The position numbers were made by a program, and so were the translations under genes. The notes under the pieces are model-generated. The model had not been told where the DNA came from. It ran no database searches and was given only the letters and a program-made list of their open reading frames with translations. A stretch of DNA of 64,000 nucleotides, from contig JAEYZG010000009.1 in the NCBI GenBank assembly GCA_023428135.1, positions 1-64,000 on the forward strand. Direction: 5' to 3'. Origin of the DNA: Bacteroidota bacterium (GTDB lineage Bacteria; Bacteroidota; Bacteroidia; Cytophagales; Cytophagaceae). Below, piece after piece: positions 26,388 through 34,393 of this stretch (positions are counted from its first letter, which is position 1; each line of letters starts with the position of its first letter).

Positions 26388-28271
26388 ATGAGCAATCGAT
26401 TTTTGGAGTTATTAATTCTTCTGACAGGTCTGACTTTGCCAATCGGAAAAATTTATGCTGATATAAATCTTACGGATCAGACGGAAGATTTAATCATTCA
26501 GGGAAGGGAAGCGGAGTGGCTGGAAGATTATTCAGGCAAAAAATCATTTGAGGAAATAGCATCAAAAGGAACTTTTTCTAAATCAGAAAGGGGAGTCTTG
26601 AGAAATTTTAACCCCTCTTCTGTTTATTGGATCAGGTTTCATGTTAAAAATAATGCCTCAAAAGATAAAAAATGGGTACTGGAAAGTCTGACTCCGAATA
26701 TTAAGTTGTTGGATGTCTGGATTCCGGACGAGAATGGAGTGATAAGGCAATATACTTCCGGTCTGCTTCATCAGAATGCAAAGAGCTATCCTCATAAAAA
26801 TTACGTATTTGACCTGCCTTCTGCTCTTCATAATTATACCGTTTATGCCAGAATTTATTCACCAAATGATACCGGACTTGAGTTTAAAATAAGGTCTCAG
26901 CATTACTTTACCGCTTATGCGTTGTATGAGTATTTCTTTCTTGGCATTTATTATGGGTGTCTCCTGCTGATGCTGATTTATAACCTGCTTCTATATCTAA
27001 CCAACAAGGAACGGGTTTATATATTTTATTCAGTTTATGTAATAGCCTGCATTTTTCTTTCACTTACAGAAGACGGCCTTGGAGTAGAGGTTTTCTGGAA
27101 AGGCTTTTCATCTGAAAGTCTTTATCTCTACTATTATATTGCTCCTTTGGTATTTCTTATCAGTTCTGTTTTTTATGCAAGAGCATTTCTTAATTTAAAA
27201 ATAAACTTTCCTCAGGCTGATAAAGCTTTATTGTTTCTTACTCTTTTGTATACTGGATATGTTGGCATTGAAGCTTTCAGAACCTCCAAATTTTCCTTAC
27301 CAGAGTTGTATATAGTACCATTTGTCCTGATCTATGTAATTTCTATATATATCTATATAAAAGGTTATAAAGCAGCCAGATTCTTTATACTAGGTTATAC
27401 AGTAGTCTTTATATCCCTGATTATCCTTCAGCTGAGGCTAAATAAAATACTGGAACCGGATATTTTCAGCGTATATGTTTTTAACTACGGTATTCTTGCC
27501 GAAGCCATGATTCTTTCTTTTGCATTGGGAGACAGGCTGAAGATGATCAGGAAAGAAAAGGCAGAAGTGGATAAACAGATCATCATTCACTTAAAAGAAA
27601 ATAATGATCTTAAAAGTCAACTTGTTGTAGAGCTTGAAGAGAAGAACCAGCTTGCGGGGAAGGTAAACCGGGAGCTGGATATGAAAGTAAAGGAACGGAC
27701 AAAGGCACTTCAGCTGAAGACAGATGAACTTATATTAGCTCATGATAAGCTGGAATTATATTCTAAAAAACTTGCAGAAATGAATATTCAGCTTGATCTG
27801 GATAATTGGAAACTAAAGACAAAGGTAAAAGAAGAACGCAAGGCAAGAATAGTTTCAGAAGAGATTTCCATTGAAGAATTTTTAACAACTTTTCCAGATC
27901 AGAGTGCATGCCTCAGATACCTTGAAGAGTTAAAGTGGGCGGAGGGTTATTCTTGCAGGAAGTGTAGCAATGGAAAGTTTTCTGAAAAAAACTTTTCGAG
28001 AAAATGTACAAAGTGTAATTACATAGAATCTCCTACTTCTAATACCCTTTTTCACGGTATTAAAATTCCTTTGAATAAAGCGTTCTACCTCCTTTATTGC
28101 ACAAACCTTAAAACTGCTAAGTATACCTTGGATGAGTTAAGTATGAAGCTGGAGATTGGTAAAAATACCTGCTGGGAATTCAGAAAAAGAGTACAGCAAA
28201 GGCAGGAGGAAAAGAGGAAAACGCTGAAAATAAAAGAAATTGAAAATTGGGAACTCTTAATTATGGATTAA
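26388..28271 (+). CDS. 7TMR-DISM membrane receptor fused to an IS1595/ISXO2-type transposase zinc ribbon
   Basis: The 627-residue protein has a signal peptide, a periplasmic 7TMR-DISMED2-like domain (about 30-165), seven membrane helices (about 180-380) and a coiled coil (about 385-480). Instead of a kinase or cyclase it ends in FPDQSACLRYLEELKW, then a zinc ribbon with C523-x2-C526-x13-C540-x2-C543, the S-N-T-L-F-H motif and a helical segment (about 555-605). This is the N-terminal DNA-binding part of IS1595/ISXO2 transposases. The catalytic DDE domain is absent. The receptor and coil match the kinase at 50014 up to the output domain, so the fusion looks like a genuine module swap. I infer a membrane-tethered DNA- or nucleic-acid-binding sensor. 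Confidence 0.85.
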   Translation: MSNRFLELLILLTGLTLPIGKIYADINLTDQTEDLIIQGREAEWLEDYSGKKSFEEIASKGTFSKSERGVLRNFNPSSVYWIRFHVKNNASKDKKWVLESLTPNIKLLDVWIPDENGVIRQYTSGLLHQNAKSYPHKNYVFDLPSALHNYTVYARIYSPNDTGLEFKIRSQHYFTAYALYEYFFLGIYYGCLLLMLIYNLLLYLTNKERVYIFYSVYVIACIFLSLTEDGLGVEVFWKGFSSESLYLYYYIAPLVFLISSVFYARAFLNLKINFPQADKALLFLTLLYTGYVGIEAFRTSKFSLPELYIVPFVLIYVISIYIYIKGYKAARFFILGYTVVFISLIILQLRLNKILEPDIFSVYVFNYGILAEAMILSFALGDRLKMIRKEKAEVDKQIIIHLKENNDLKSQLVVELEEKNQLAGKVNRELDMKVKERTKALQLKTDELILAHDKLELYSKKLAEMNIQLDLDNWKLKTKVKEERKARIVSEEISIEEFLTTFPDQSACLRYLEELKWAEGYSCRKCSNGKFSEKNFSRKCTKCNYIESPTSNTLFHGIKIPLNKAFYLLYCTNLKTAKYTLDELSMKLEIGKNTCWEFRKRVQQRQEEKRKTLKIKEIENWELLIMD

Positions 28272-28355
28272 AAGAAGCATACTTTCATATGTTATTGAAC
28301 TAATGCACATATAGGAGAGGTTATAGAATCATCATTTAAAAAAACACTCTTTTGT

Positions 28356-28919
28356 ATGTCAAAACTGAAAAACCTGCTGATTCTGGTGTTATTGGTATGT
28401 TCTATGGTGCCACAAGCTCAAAGCAAAGGTAAGAGCAAGAAAATGCCGGAGAATATATCTGCGGAAAAAGAGCAATTGGTTTTAAACGGATGGGGGGTAA
28501 GAAAGAAGTTTTACATAGATCTTTTTGAAGGCGGACTTTATCTGACAGAGAGAAGTAAAGATGCAAATAAAATCATTCAGGCTGATGATCCGATGAGTAT
28601 CAGAATACATGTCATCTCTGACCTTATAACCGGCAAAAGACTCGAGGAGAACATGCGATCAGAATTTGACCGTGTTACAAATGGCAATTGGGGAGCTCAT
28701 AAAGCAAACATTGAAACAGTAATGAATGCTTTTAAAGAAGATATCAATAAAGGTGATGTGTTTGATCTGGTTTATCTTCCTGGTTCAGGTTTAACAATCT
28801 ATAAAAACAATAAAGAACAGGCGCTTGTTAAAAGTCTGGATTTTAAAAAGCTTTTATATTCAATATGGCTAGGTGATGATCCTCAGGATGCCAAACTTAA
28901 AAAAGGTATGATGGGCTGA
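28356..28919 (+). CDS. Chalcone isomerase-like secreted protein
   Basis: The 187-residue protein has a signal peptide (cleavage near PQAQS) and a chalcone-isomerase-like fold. The visible marks are LNG-x-G-V-R-x-K-F-Y-I-D-L-F-x-G-G-L-Y-L, a central IRIH-x-I-S-D strand, and the typical ending F-x-x-L-L-x-S-I-W-L-G-D-x-P-x-D-x-x-L-K-x-G-M-M-G. Bacterial members of this family (Chalcone_3 type) lack proven isomerase activity and may bind fatty-acid-like ligands in the periplasm. Its neighbours give no functional hint; it is followed by a terminator. Confidence 0.85.
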   Translation: MSKLKNLLILVLLVCSMVPQAQSKGKSKKMPENISAEKEQLVLNGWGVRKKFYIDLFEGGLYLTERSKDANKIIQADDPMSIRIHVISDLITGKRLEENMRSEFDRVTNGNWGAHKANIETVMNAFKEDINKGDVFDLVYLPGSGLTIYKNNKEQALVKSLDFKKLLYSIWLGDDPQDAKLKKGMMG

Positions 28920-28974
28920 AAAGTGATAAGTTTTAAGTAGTAAGTTATAAGTAAAAGGTTGACAGGTGGTAGAA

Positions 28975-28998
28975 AGCAGGGGAGACCCTGCTTTTTTT
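28975..28998 (+). terminator. Intrinsic terminator after the chalcone isomerase-like gene
   Basis: AGCAGGG (28975-28981) pairs with CCCTGCT (28986-28992) around a GAGA tetraloop, followed by seven Ts. The 50 bases before it hold degenerate AAGTTATAAGT-like simple repeats. Confidence 0.88.
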
Positions 28999-29031
28999 GT
29001 TTATCTTTACATGTAAATTTTTGATAAAAAT

Positions 29032-29415
29032 ATGGTCAGGTTTATCCTACTATTTGTCTTTTGCTTTGTCTTTGCTCAAAGTGATGTATATTCACAAGAA
29101 GAGGTGAATTCAGAAGGTGCTTTAGTTTGTTGCTTTCCCATATTGATCTTTGCCAGTTTTAATGGAGATCTAGGTGAGTTTATTGAGAGGAATCTTTGCT
29201 ATCCCAATAAACATGAACAAGGAAAAGTTTTTGTTTCCTTTGAGATTGATACGAATGGGTATATTGTTAATCCTAAAGTCATGAAAGGAATGTCTGAAGA
29301 ACACAATAATGAGGCATTGAGAATTTTTAAAATAATGCCTCAATGGGAACCTGCCAGAGATGAAGAAGGCAAACCTATTCATAGTAAAAAGGCACTACCA
29401 ATAATATTTAGGTAA
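29032..29415 (+). CDS. Stand-alone TonB C-terminal domain protein (copy 1)
   Basis: The 127-residue protein has a signal peptide (MVRFILLFVFCFVFAQSDVYS) and then one TonB C-terminal domain (about 48-127): G-K-V-F-V-S-F-E-I-D-T-N-G-Y-I, later E-A-L-R-I-F-K-I-M-P-Q-W-E-P-A and a final LPIIFR. It has no membrane anchor or proline-rich spacer, so it cannot be a normal energy transducer linked to ExbB/ExbD. Free TonB-like domains are common in Bacteroidota and may bind TonB-box or peptidoglycan partners. A paralogue follows 34 bases downstream. Confidence 0.8.
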   Translation: MVRFILLFVFCFVFAQSDVYSQEEVNSEGALVCCFPILIFASFNGDLGEFIERNLCYPNKHEQGKVFVSFEIDTNGYIVNPKVMKGMSEEHNNEALRIFKIMPQWEPARDEEGKPIHSKKALPIIFR

Positions 29416-29449
29416 TTGACAAAATTTTTTTAAAAGACAAGTAAGCTTT

Positions 29450-29884
29450 ATGAAAAACCTCCTGATCATTGCTTTAGTTTTAGTTGCAAGAATAATACAA
29501 GCCCAAAACGACTCAACTGAATTGGTTCTTTCAGGTTCTAAAATAGAAAGTAAATCAGTGGTAGGAAAACAAAAGAAGAAGCCGGCCACATTTAAAGGAA
29601 AGCTGAAGACTTACCTTAAAGAAAACCTTCAATATCCGGAAGAGGCTTTGATAAAAGGGCTTGAAGATACTGTATGGGTTACCTTTGATATTGATGTTTA
29701 CGGTAATATAAAGGATCCTCGTATCGATAAACCCGGGCAAATATTTTTTGACGAGGAAGCATTGCGGGTAATTAAACTAATGCCAGCCTGGAATCCTGCC
29801 ACTATCAATGGAGAGGCCGTTTCAGAATGCCAGATATTACCAATAATATTCAAACTTCCTGAAAAACGACAATCTAAAAAATGA
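29450..29884 (+). CDS. Stand-alone TonB C-terminal domain protein (copy 2)
   Basis: The 144-residue protein has a signal peptide (MKNLLIIALVLVARIIQAQ) and a TonB C-terminal domain (about 55-138) with D-T-V-W-V-T-F-D-I-D-V-Y-G-N-I, EEALRVIKLMPAWNPATING and ILPIIFKLP. It is a diverged paralogue of the preceding gene and probably co-transcribed with it. The linker between signal peptide and domain is basic (KQKKKPATFKGK). No TonB box partner is encoded nearby. Confidence 0.8.
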   Translation: MKNLLIIALVLVARIIQAQNDSTELVLSGSKIESKSVVGKQKKKPATFKGKLKTYLKENLQYPEEALIKGLEDTVWVTFDIDVYGNIKDPRIDKPGQIFFDEEALRVIKLMPAWNPATINGEAVSECQILPIIFKLPEKRQSKK

Positions 29885-29898
29885 TACTATCTCTTATC

Positions 29899-30708
29899 TT
29901 ATTTTTTATAATTTTCTATTAAGCCTCGTATAGTAGCCAGTTTAATCAATTCTGTGGTGTTTTGCACACTGCTCTTTTCAATCATATTTTTTCTGTGTGT
30001 TGAGACTGTGTGAACACTGAGGTTTAAAATTTCACCTATCTTTTTGCTGGTCTTTCCTTCTGCCAATAAAGAAATGATTTCAAGTTCTCTCTTTGAAAAC
30101 TTGTAGGAAGCACCTGTAGAGCTGAAGTTGCTGGAAAATATTTTTTTTAATAATCCTGTTTCTGATTTTTTATAAACGATAAACTCATTCACTTCATCTT
30201 TTTTAAATAATGAAATATCAGATATAGATAGTATAGAATTGATAGGTTGTCCTTTGGAGTTGACTTTAAATGGCCTCATTTCATATAAGGTCCAGATATG
30301 GTTGCCATCACTTCTCTTCATTTTTAAAGTAAAGCCAAATTTAAGATCGGTGACTTTTCTTTTCTGTGAATACAAATGATAATATTTAAAAAGCAGTGGA
30401 AGGATTTCATTGTCGAAAACCTCTCTCTGCATCGGATACAATAGGGATAAAATAAATTGGATGTTTCCTTGCAAGAATTTTTTATGATCAAATCCTAAAA
30501 GTGATTTGGTATTGGAACTGAAAAAATCATAACTGCAACTGACATGATTGTATATTCCTGTAATGGTAGGTGAATTTACATTGAATAAATCTGGTACGAT
30601 TAAATCTCTTTGGCTACCCTTGATTTTTCCTTCAGGATAATTATAGAATTTTCTGGTAATATCTACCAGCTTTCTATTAATTGAGTCGGAAACTGTTTTT
30701 TTTTCCAT
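29899..30708 (-). CDS. LuxR-type regulator with PAS-like sensory domain
   Basis: The 269-residue protein has a PAS-like region (about 45-185; W-T-L-Y-E-M-R-P-F and S-I-S-D-I-S-x-F-K) and a C-terminal LuxR/GerE helix-turn-helix (about 203-265) starting KFSKRELEIISLLAEGKTSK, with LNLSVHTVSTHRKNM as recognition helix. It is a soluble one-component regulator typical of Bacteroidota. Its stop lies 14 bases from the stop of the convergent TonB-like gene. The ligand and targets are unknown. Confidence 0.85.
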   Translation of the reverse strand: MEKKTVSDSINRKLVDITRKFYNYPEGKIKGSQRDLIVPDLFNVNSPTITGIYNHVSCSYDFFSSNTKSLLGFDHKKFLQGNIQFILSLLYPMQREVFDNEILPLLFKYYHLYSQKRKVTDLKFGFTLKMKRSDGNHIWTLYEMRPFKVNSKGQPINSILSISDISLFKKDEVNEFIVYKKSETGLLKKIFSSNFSSTGASYKFSKRELEIISLLAEGKTSKKIGEILNLSVHTVSTHRKNMIEKSSVQNTTELIKLATIRGLIENYKK

Positions 30709-31159
30709 GTGCTTTTTGAAATTGAAAAATATTATACTACTGTATTAGTGATCTAAAAACTAAACTAACTAGTTGTTGAAACATGATTTAATTTCTCCTT
30801 TAAATCATACTTCAATGAAAGAGGACTTAAAGTTATATATATTACTGTAACTTTCTAGTATTCTATTCCTTAAAGGAAAGGTTTTTGTAATCTAAAATGT
30901 AAATTATAGTGCTGTTACGGTATTCTTAATATACTTCCAATAAAAAATTCTAATGTCAGCTGAAAACTATTAGGAATACAATTTTTATAATACTAATTCG
31001 CCTGCAAAAGGTAAACATTTGAAATATAAAAGATTAATGGGTTTTGTGGATGGTTTTCTTTTGGTAAATTTTTAAAATGTATAGATGAAATGAATATTTC
31101 TTCGGATAAAACAATTAAAAATTGAAACTGTTCACATTCTAAAATCGTAAAAATACACT
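30709..31159. other. AT-rich intergenic region, no gene seen
   Basis: These 451 bases are the upstream region of the LuxR-type gene (30708) and of the small ORF at 31160. I found only short frames of under 20 codons and no clear -33/-7 pair or stable hairpin. Confidence 0.6.
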
Positions 31160-31333
31160 ATGAAAAAGATGGTCTTAAAAACATTAGTCTGGCTCAGATC
31201 CAGTTTGGGTTTTAGGCAGAAAAAAGCAAACATTGACATGATTATAGAAGAAAACATGGCAATGATGAAAGAAATAAGAGCTAAGAGAATAAGCTTTTAT
31301 AGGCATTATAAGAAAGCTGAATCTTATTTATGA
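31160..31333 (+). CDS. Small basic hypothetical protein, 57 residues
   Basis: An ATG at 31160 begins a 57-codon frame (MKKMVLKTLVWLRSSLGFRQ) ending in TGA at 31331. The peptide is basic (a run of Lys, Arg, Met and Ile; IRAKRISFYRHYKKA near the end) and may be a single amphipathic helix. A short intrinsic terminator 21 bases after the stop supports an independent transcription unit. No homologue is recognised, and no lipobox or clear membrane helix is present. Confidence 0.5.
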   Translation: MKKMVLKTLVWLRSSLGFRQKKANIDMIIEENMAMMKEIRAKRISFYRHYKKAESYL

Positions 31334-31353
31334 TTTAGCTGCTAAAGTGTAAT

Positions 31354-31370
31354 AACCTGCAGGTTTTTTT
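31354..31370 (+). terminator. Short intrinsic terminator
   Basis: AACC-TGCA-GGTT (31354-31365) is a self-complementary hairpin followed by a run of Ts to 31370. It lies 21 bases after the stop of the small ORF at 31160. Confidence 0.55.
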
Positions 31371-31703
31371 ATTTTATTATTTAATATATATATCAGTCAG
31401 TTTTACAGAAATAATTTTTTTTCTGCTGTTGTTTTGTTGCCCAAAGCTACAGGCAATAATCTTGGTTGCTAACTACCTATTTCTTCTATAAGATTTTTCT
31501 TCAATCTAAATTTATCTTATTTTTTAAGAGTTCGGCTCTAAGTTGTTCTCATTTAAATGTTTTGTATTATGCCATTTTTTAAAGTATGGATATTCTAAGA
31601 TAATGTCATTTAGCTGGCATGTAAATTTATACTGTACATTATATAAGATAAAAGAGTCATTTTTGGATTATAACAATCTTTGAAAAGCTTAGTATATTTA
31701 AGC
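31371..31703. other. AT-rich intergenic region upstream of the antiporter, no gene seen
   Basis: Only short frames occur here. An in-frame TTG at 31680 could extend the antiporter by eight residues, but the ATG at 31704 is preferred. No confident promoter was found. Confidence 0.5.
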
Positions 31704-33155
31704 ATGAACTCTCTGGAAACAATTTTACTTAGTATATCTATTCTTATTATCATTAGTACTATTGTTGCTAAAGTTTCAAAAAACATTGGAATGCCAGTAC
31801 TTTTAATTTTTATAGGTATTGGTATGCTTGCTGGTTCTGAAGGGCCTGGTGGTATTGAGTTCGATAATGCATCGGTTGCTCAGAATGTTGGAATAATTTC
31901 ATTAATATTTATACTTTTTTCTGGTGGGCTTGATACCAACTGGTCCAAAACCAAACCTGTTTTGTGGTCGTCTCTAAGCCTTTCTACGCTTGGAGTTTTA
32001 ATTACAACATGTTCTGTAGGAGCATTTGTCCACTTTCTTTTTAATCTGCAATGGGCCCAGGCATTTTTGTTAGGTGCTGTAGTATCGTCAACAGATGCAG
32101 CAGCTGTATTTTCTATATTAAGCTTAAGTAATTGTAATCTGAAAGGGAAGGTAAAACCTTTACTGGAAGTTGAATCGGGGACTAATGATCCCATGGCGAT
32201 ATTCCTTACGATAAGTCTTATATCTTATATTACAAACAGAAGTACTTCCTATATTGATTTTTTTGAGTTGTTTATTCTTCAGATGGGACTTGGTTTTCTT
32301 ATTGGATTTTCGGCAGGCAGGCTAATGGTGGCAATTATAAATAGTATCAGGTTTCCTATTGAAGGTTTTTACACTGTTTTTGTGTTGGCGTTTTCAGTAT
32401 TAATATATTCCTTTACAGCAAAGGTAGAGGGGAGTGGATTCCTTGCTGTATATGTTGCAGGAGTTGTGGTTAATAAATATGAAGTGGTACACAAGAGGGC
32501 CATATACAGATTTTTTGATGGTCTGGCTTGGTTGAGTCAGGCAGGGATGTTTATCACGCTGGGCTTGCTTGTATTTCCAAGTAAACTTGTGCCAGTGGTG
32601 TTTACCGGAATTCTTGTTTCTGTTTTTCTGATAGTGGTAGCAAGGCCATTGGGTGTGTTTATATCACTGGCAAAGTCTGAATTTAATTATCGTGAAAAGC
32701 TATTGATTTCCTGGGTTGGTCTGCGAGGAGCTGTTCCTGTCATTCTTGCCACCTTTCCTCTCTTGGCAGGTATAAAAGAAGCCGGGTGGATATTTAATGT
32801 AGTGTTTTTTATTGTGCTATCATCAGTTATTGTACAAGGATGGTCCATATCTCCAATAGCTAAATGGCTGAAGCTTGACGCACCATCAAAAACAAAAATA
32901 AAATCACCTGTTGAGTTTAGTTATCCCCCGGATAGCACTATGAAGCTTATTAACCTTCGTGTTCCTGAAAGTCATAGCAGTATTAATAAATCTCTGGTTC
33001 AGATTCCTCAGTTGAAAGGGAACCTGATTGTAACCATCACAAGGGACAATAATTACTTTGTGCCAAGCGGAGGTACAGTGCTGGAGCCAGGAGATATAAT
33101 TCAGGTTTTGGTGGCAAAAGAGAATGTAGACGAATTGAAAGAATATTTCTCTTGA
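31704..33155 (+). CDS. CPA1-family K+(Na+)/H+ antiporter, CvrA-like, with TrkA-C domain
   Basis: From ATG 31704 (MNSLETILLSISILIIIST) the protein has 483 residues: about 12 membrane helices, then a cytosolic TrkA-C/RCK-C-like domain (about 405-483, LRVPESHSSINKSL to PGDIIQVLV). The exchanger motifs are SSTDAAAVFSIL, the ESGTNDPMA helix and WVGLRGAVPVILA. Length and order match the K+/H+ antiporters named CvrA/NhaP2 (YcgO), which extrude K+ or other monovalent cations in exchange for H+. An alternative TTG start at 31680 adds eight residues. It is monocistronic. Confidence 0.9.
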   Translation: MNSLETILLSISILIIISTIVAKVSKNIGMPVLLIFIGIGMLAGSEGPGGIEFDNASVAQNVGIISLIFILFSGGLDTNWSKTKPVLWSSLSLSTLGVLITTCSVGAFVHFLFNLQWAQAFLLGAVVSSTDAAAVFSILSLSNCNLKGKVKPLLEVESGTNDPMAIFLTISLISYITNRSTSYIDFFELFILQMGLGFLIGFSAGRLMVAIINSIRFPIEGFYTVFVLAFSVLIYSFTAKVEGSGFLAVYVAGVVVNKYEVVHKRAIYRFFDGLAWLSQAGMFITLGLLVFPSKLVPVVFTGILVSVFLIVVARPLGVFISLAKSEFNYREKLLISWVGLRGAVPVILATFPLLAGIKEAGWIFNVVFFIVLSSVIVQGWSISPIAKWLKLDAPSKTKIKSPVEFSYPPDSTMKLINLRVPESHSSINKSLVQIPQLKGNLIVTITRDNNYFVPSGGTVLEPGDIIQVLVAKENVDELKEYFS

Positions 33156-33170
33156 TTTGAAGAGAAAGAA

Positions 33171-33203
33171 CCCGAAGTACTTCATGGATCATAATGCTTC
33201 GGG
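33171..33203. terminator. Hairpin between convergent genes
   Basis: CCCGAAG (33171-33177) pairs with CTTCGGG (33197-33203) with a 19-base loop. The T-rich stretch starts seven bases later, so it is a weak terminator candidate for the antiporter gene. Confidence 0.45.
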
Positions 33204-33232
33204 CCTTAAAATTTTTACCTATTGGTTAAAGA

Positions 33233-33478
33233 CTATTTCATTAACCATTCGGAGAGAGACTTAATGTCTGTGCAGGGGATCGTAAGTGTAATATAATCCT
33301 GGGTAAGAATTGTGATAGAGATCACTCCTTGAGCAATGGCACCGGTTTTTACTTTAGTTCTGCCAACCAGTCTGCCAATAAATTTTAGCCCAAGCTTTTT
33401 GTACGATTCACTTTTTTCGTCTAAAACAGCAACTACTGTTTTATTGTTGAGTTCGGCTGAAATTTTTTCGAAATCCAT
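33233..33478 (-). CDS. Small hypothetical protein, 81 residues
   Basis: The protein (MDFEKISAELNNKTVVAVLD) appears globular and cytoplasmic, with alternating hydrophobic strands (GVISITILTQDYITLTIP) and no signal peptide. The hydrophobic pattern suggests a small alpha/beta fold. I do not recognise the family. It stands alone on the minus strand, between the antiporter and the STAS-like gene. Confidence 0.6.
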   Translation of the reverse strand: MDFEKISAELNNKTVVAVLDEKSESYKKLGLKFIGRLVGRTKVKTGAIAQGVISITILTQDYITLTIPCTDIKSLSEWLMK

Positions 33479-33621
33479 CTCTAAGGTTTGATTTATATTT
33501 GGTTAAAATATAATTATATTAAAGGGATTCTATGATCTTGCTTCAATATAAGTATTAAAATTCAAATTCAAAAACCATTCCTGTTTTTTTATATGATCAT
33601 TAATATTTCATTAAATATAAT

Positions 33622-34005
33622 TTATGATACCTTATATTGTTCGAGCCACTGAATGGCCTTGCTTTTGTCTGTAAAGACCCTTGCCGGTACTTTGTGATTT
33701 TTAAATTTAATAAAAAAGTTTCCAATTATTTCATGCACTTTACTGTTGATAATAAATGCCCCGGCTGTCAGATAACTTGTGCCTTTATCTGAATTTAAAA
33801 GGTTCATTGCATCTTTGGTCATGTATTTAACATTCCTGACATCGTTGAGGAGAGGATAGAATTTATTTCCTGAAATCTTTATTCTGTTTTCTAATGCAAA
33901 TTGGGCAAATTCATAGGTTATAACCATTTCTTTTTTGGTGTAACAATTAATAATGCCATTTATAATTTTTATAGAGAGAAACTCATCTTCATATTGATTT
34001 TCCAT
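33622..34005 (-). CDS. STAS/SpoIIAA-like small protein
   Basis: The 127-residue protein matches a Bacteroidota family of about 125 residues that looks STAS/SpoIIAA-like (I think now called DUF7793; not checked). The marks are F-Y-P-L-L-N-D-V-R-N-V-K-Y-M-T-K-D-A in the middle, a strand ending AFIINSKVHEIIGNFFIKF and the C-terminal P-A-R-V-F-T-D-K-S-K-A-I-Q-W-L. Members are often scattered singly in gliding bacteria and are likely cytoplasmic; no binding partner is known to me. It is monocistronic. Confidence 0.65.
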   Translation of the reverse strand: MENQYEDEFLSIKIINGIINCYTKKEMVITYEFAQFALENRIKISGNKFYPLLNDVRNVKYMTKDAMNLLNSDKGTSYLTAGAFIINSKVHEIIGNFFIKFKNHKVPARVFTDKSKAIQWLEQYKVS

Positions 34006-34109
34006 ATACGTTTTCCCCTGTTGGGAATAAATTTTTTAGCTAACGATTTATTGCACAAAAAATTTTATGCTGTTGTTAAAATAAAAAGGGACTAAAACTA
34101 TTAAAGGTT

Positions 34110-34391
34110 ATGAAGCAATTAGGTTTATTCATCATTTCTTTATTAATATTTTTTATGGTTTCATGTTCTTCCGGAACTTATGTCGGCAGAACATATACCA
34201 ACAGTTATGGATATGATTATTATCCTTATTCATACTACAACTATGATCCGTACTGGAATAATTATGGTACCTATTATCCCTATTCAGATCCCTTTTATCA
34301 GAACTACACCTATGGCTATAGTTGGAATTACTATCCTTATAATTACAGATACTATCATAACTATGACCGAAGTATTGATGAGATGTGGTAA
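34110..34391 (+). CDS. Tyrosine-rich small lipoprotein
   Basis: The 93-residue precursor has a lipoprotein signal with lipobox Cys at residue 19 (MKQLGLFIISLLIFFMVSC). The mature part is very unusual: 26 of 75 residues are Tyr, with many Asn, Pro and Gly in YYPY-, YNY- and WNNYG-like runs, and no recognisable domain. Such low-complexity aromatic sequences occur on the surface of some bacteria and may be sticky or cross-linkable. The stop codon lies two bases from the stop of the convergent anti-sigma gene. Exposure to the outer surface is inferred; there is no T9SS signal. Confidence 0.8.
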   Translation: MKQLGLFIISLLIFFMVSCSSGTYVGRTYTNSYGYDYYPYSYYNYDPYWNNYGTYYPYSDPFYQNYTYGYSWNYYPYNYRYYHNYDRSIDEMW

Positions 34392-34393
34392 GC

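Noticed and set aside
26388..28271. An IS1595-type insertion sequence
   Set aside because: Only the zinc ribbon and helical segment are present. There is no DDE domain, no terminal inverted repeats were seen, and the segment is fused in frame to a receptor through a continuous coiled coil.
29032..29884. The two TonB-like genes as one gene broken by a frameshift
   Set aside because: Each has its own signal peptide and a complete C-terminal domain, so they are separate paralogues.
31680..31703. TTG start for the antiporter
   Set aside because: The ATG at 31704 directly precedes the first membrane helix and fits the family; TTG is less likely.
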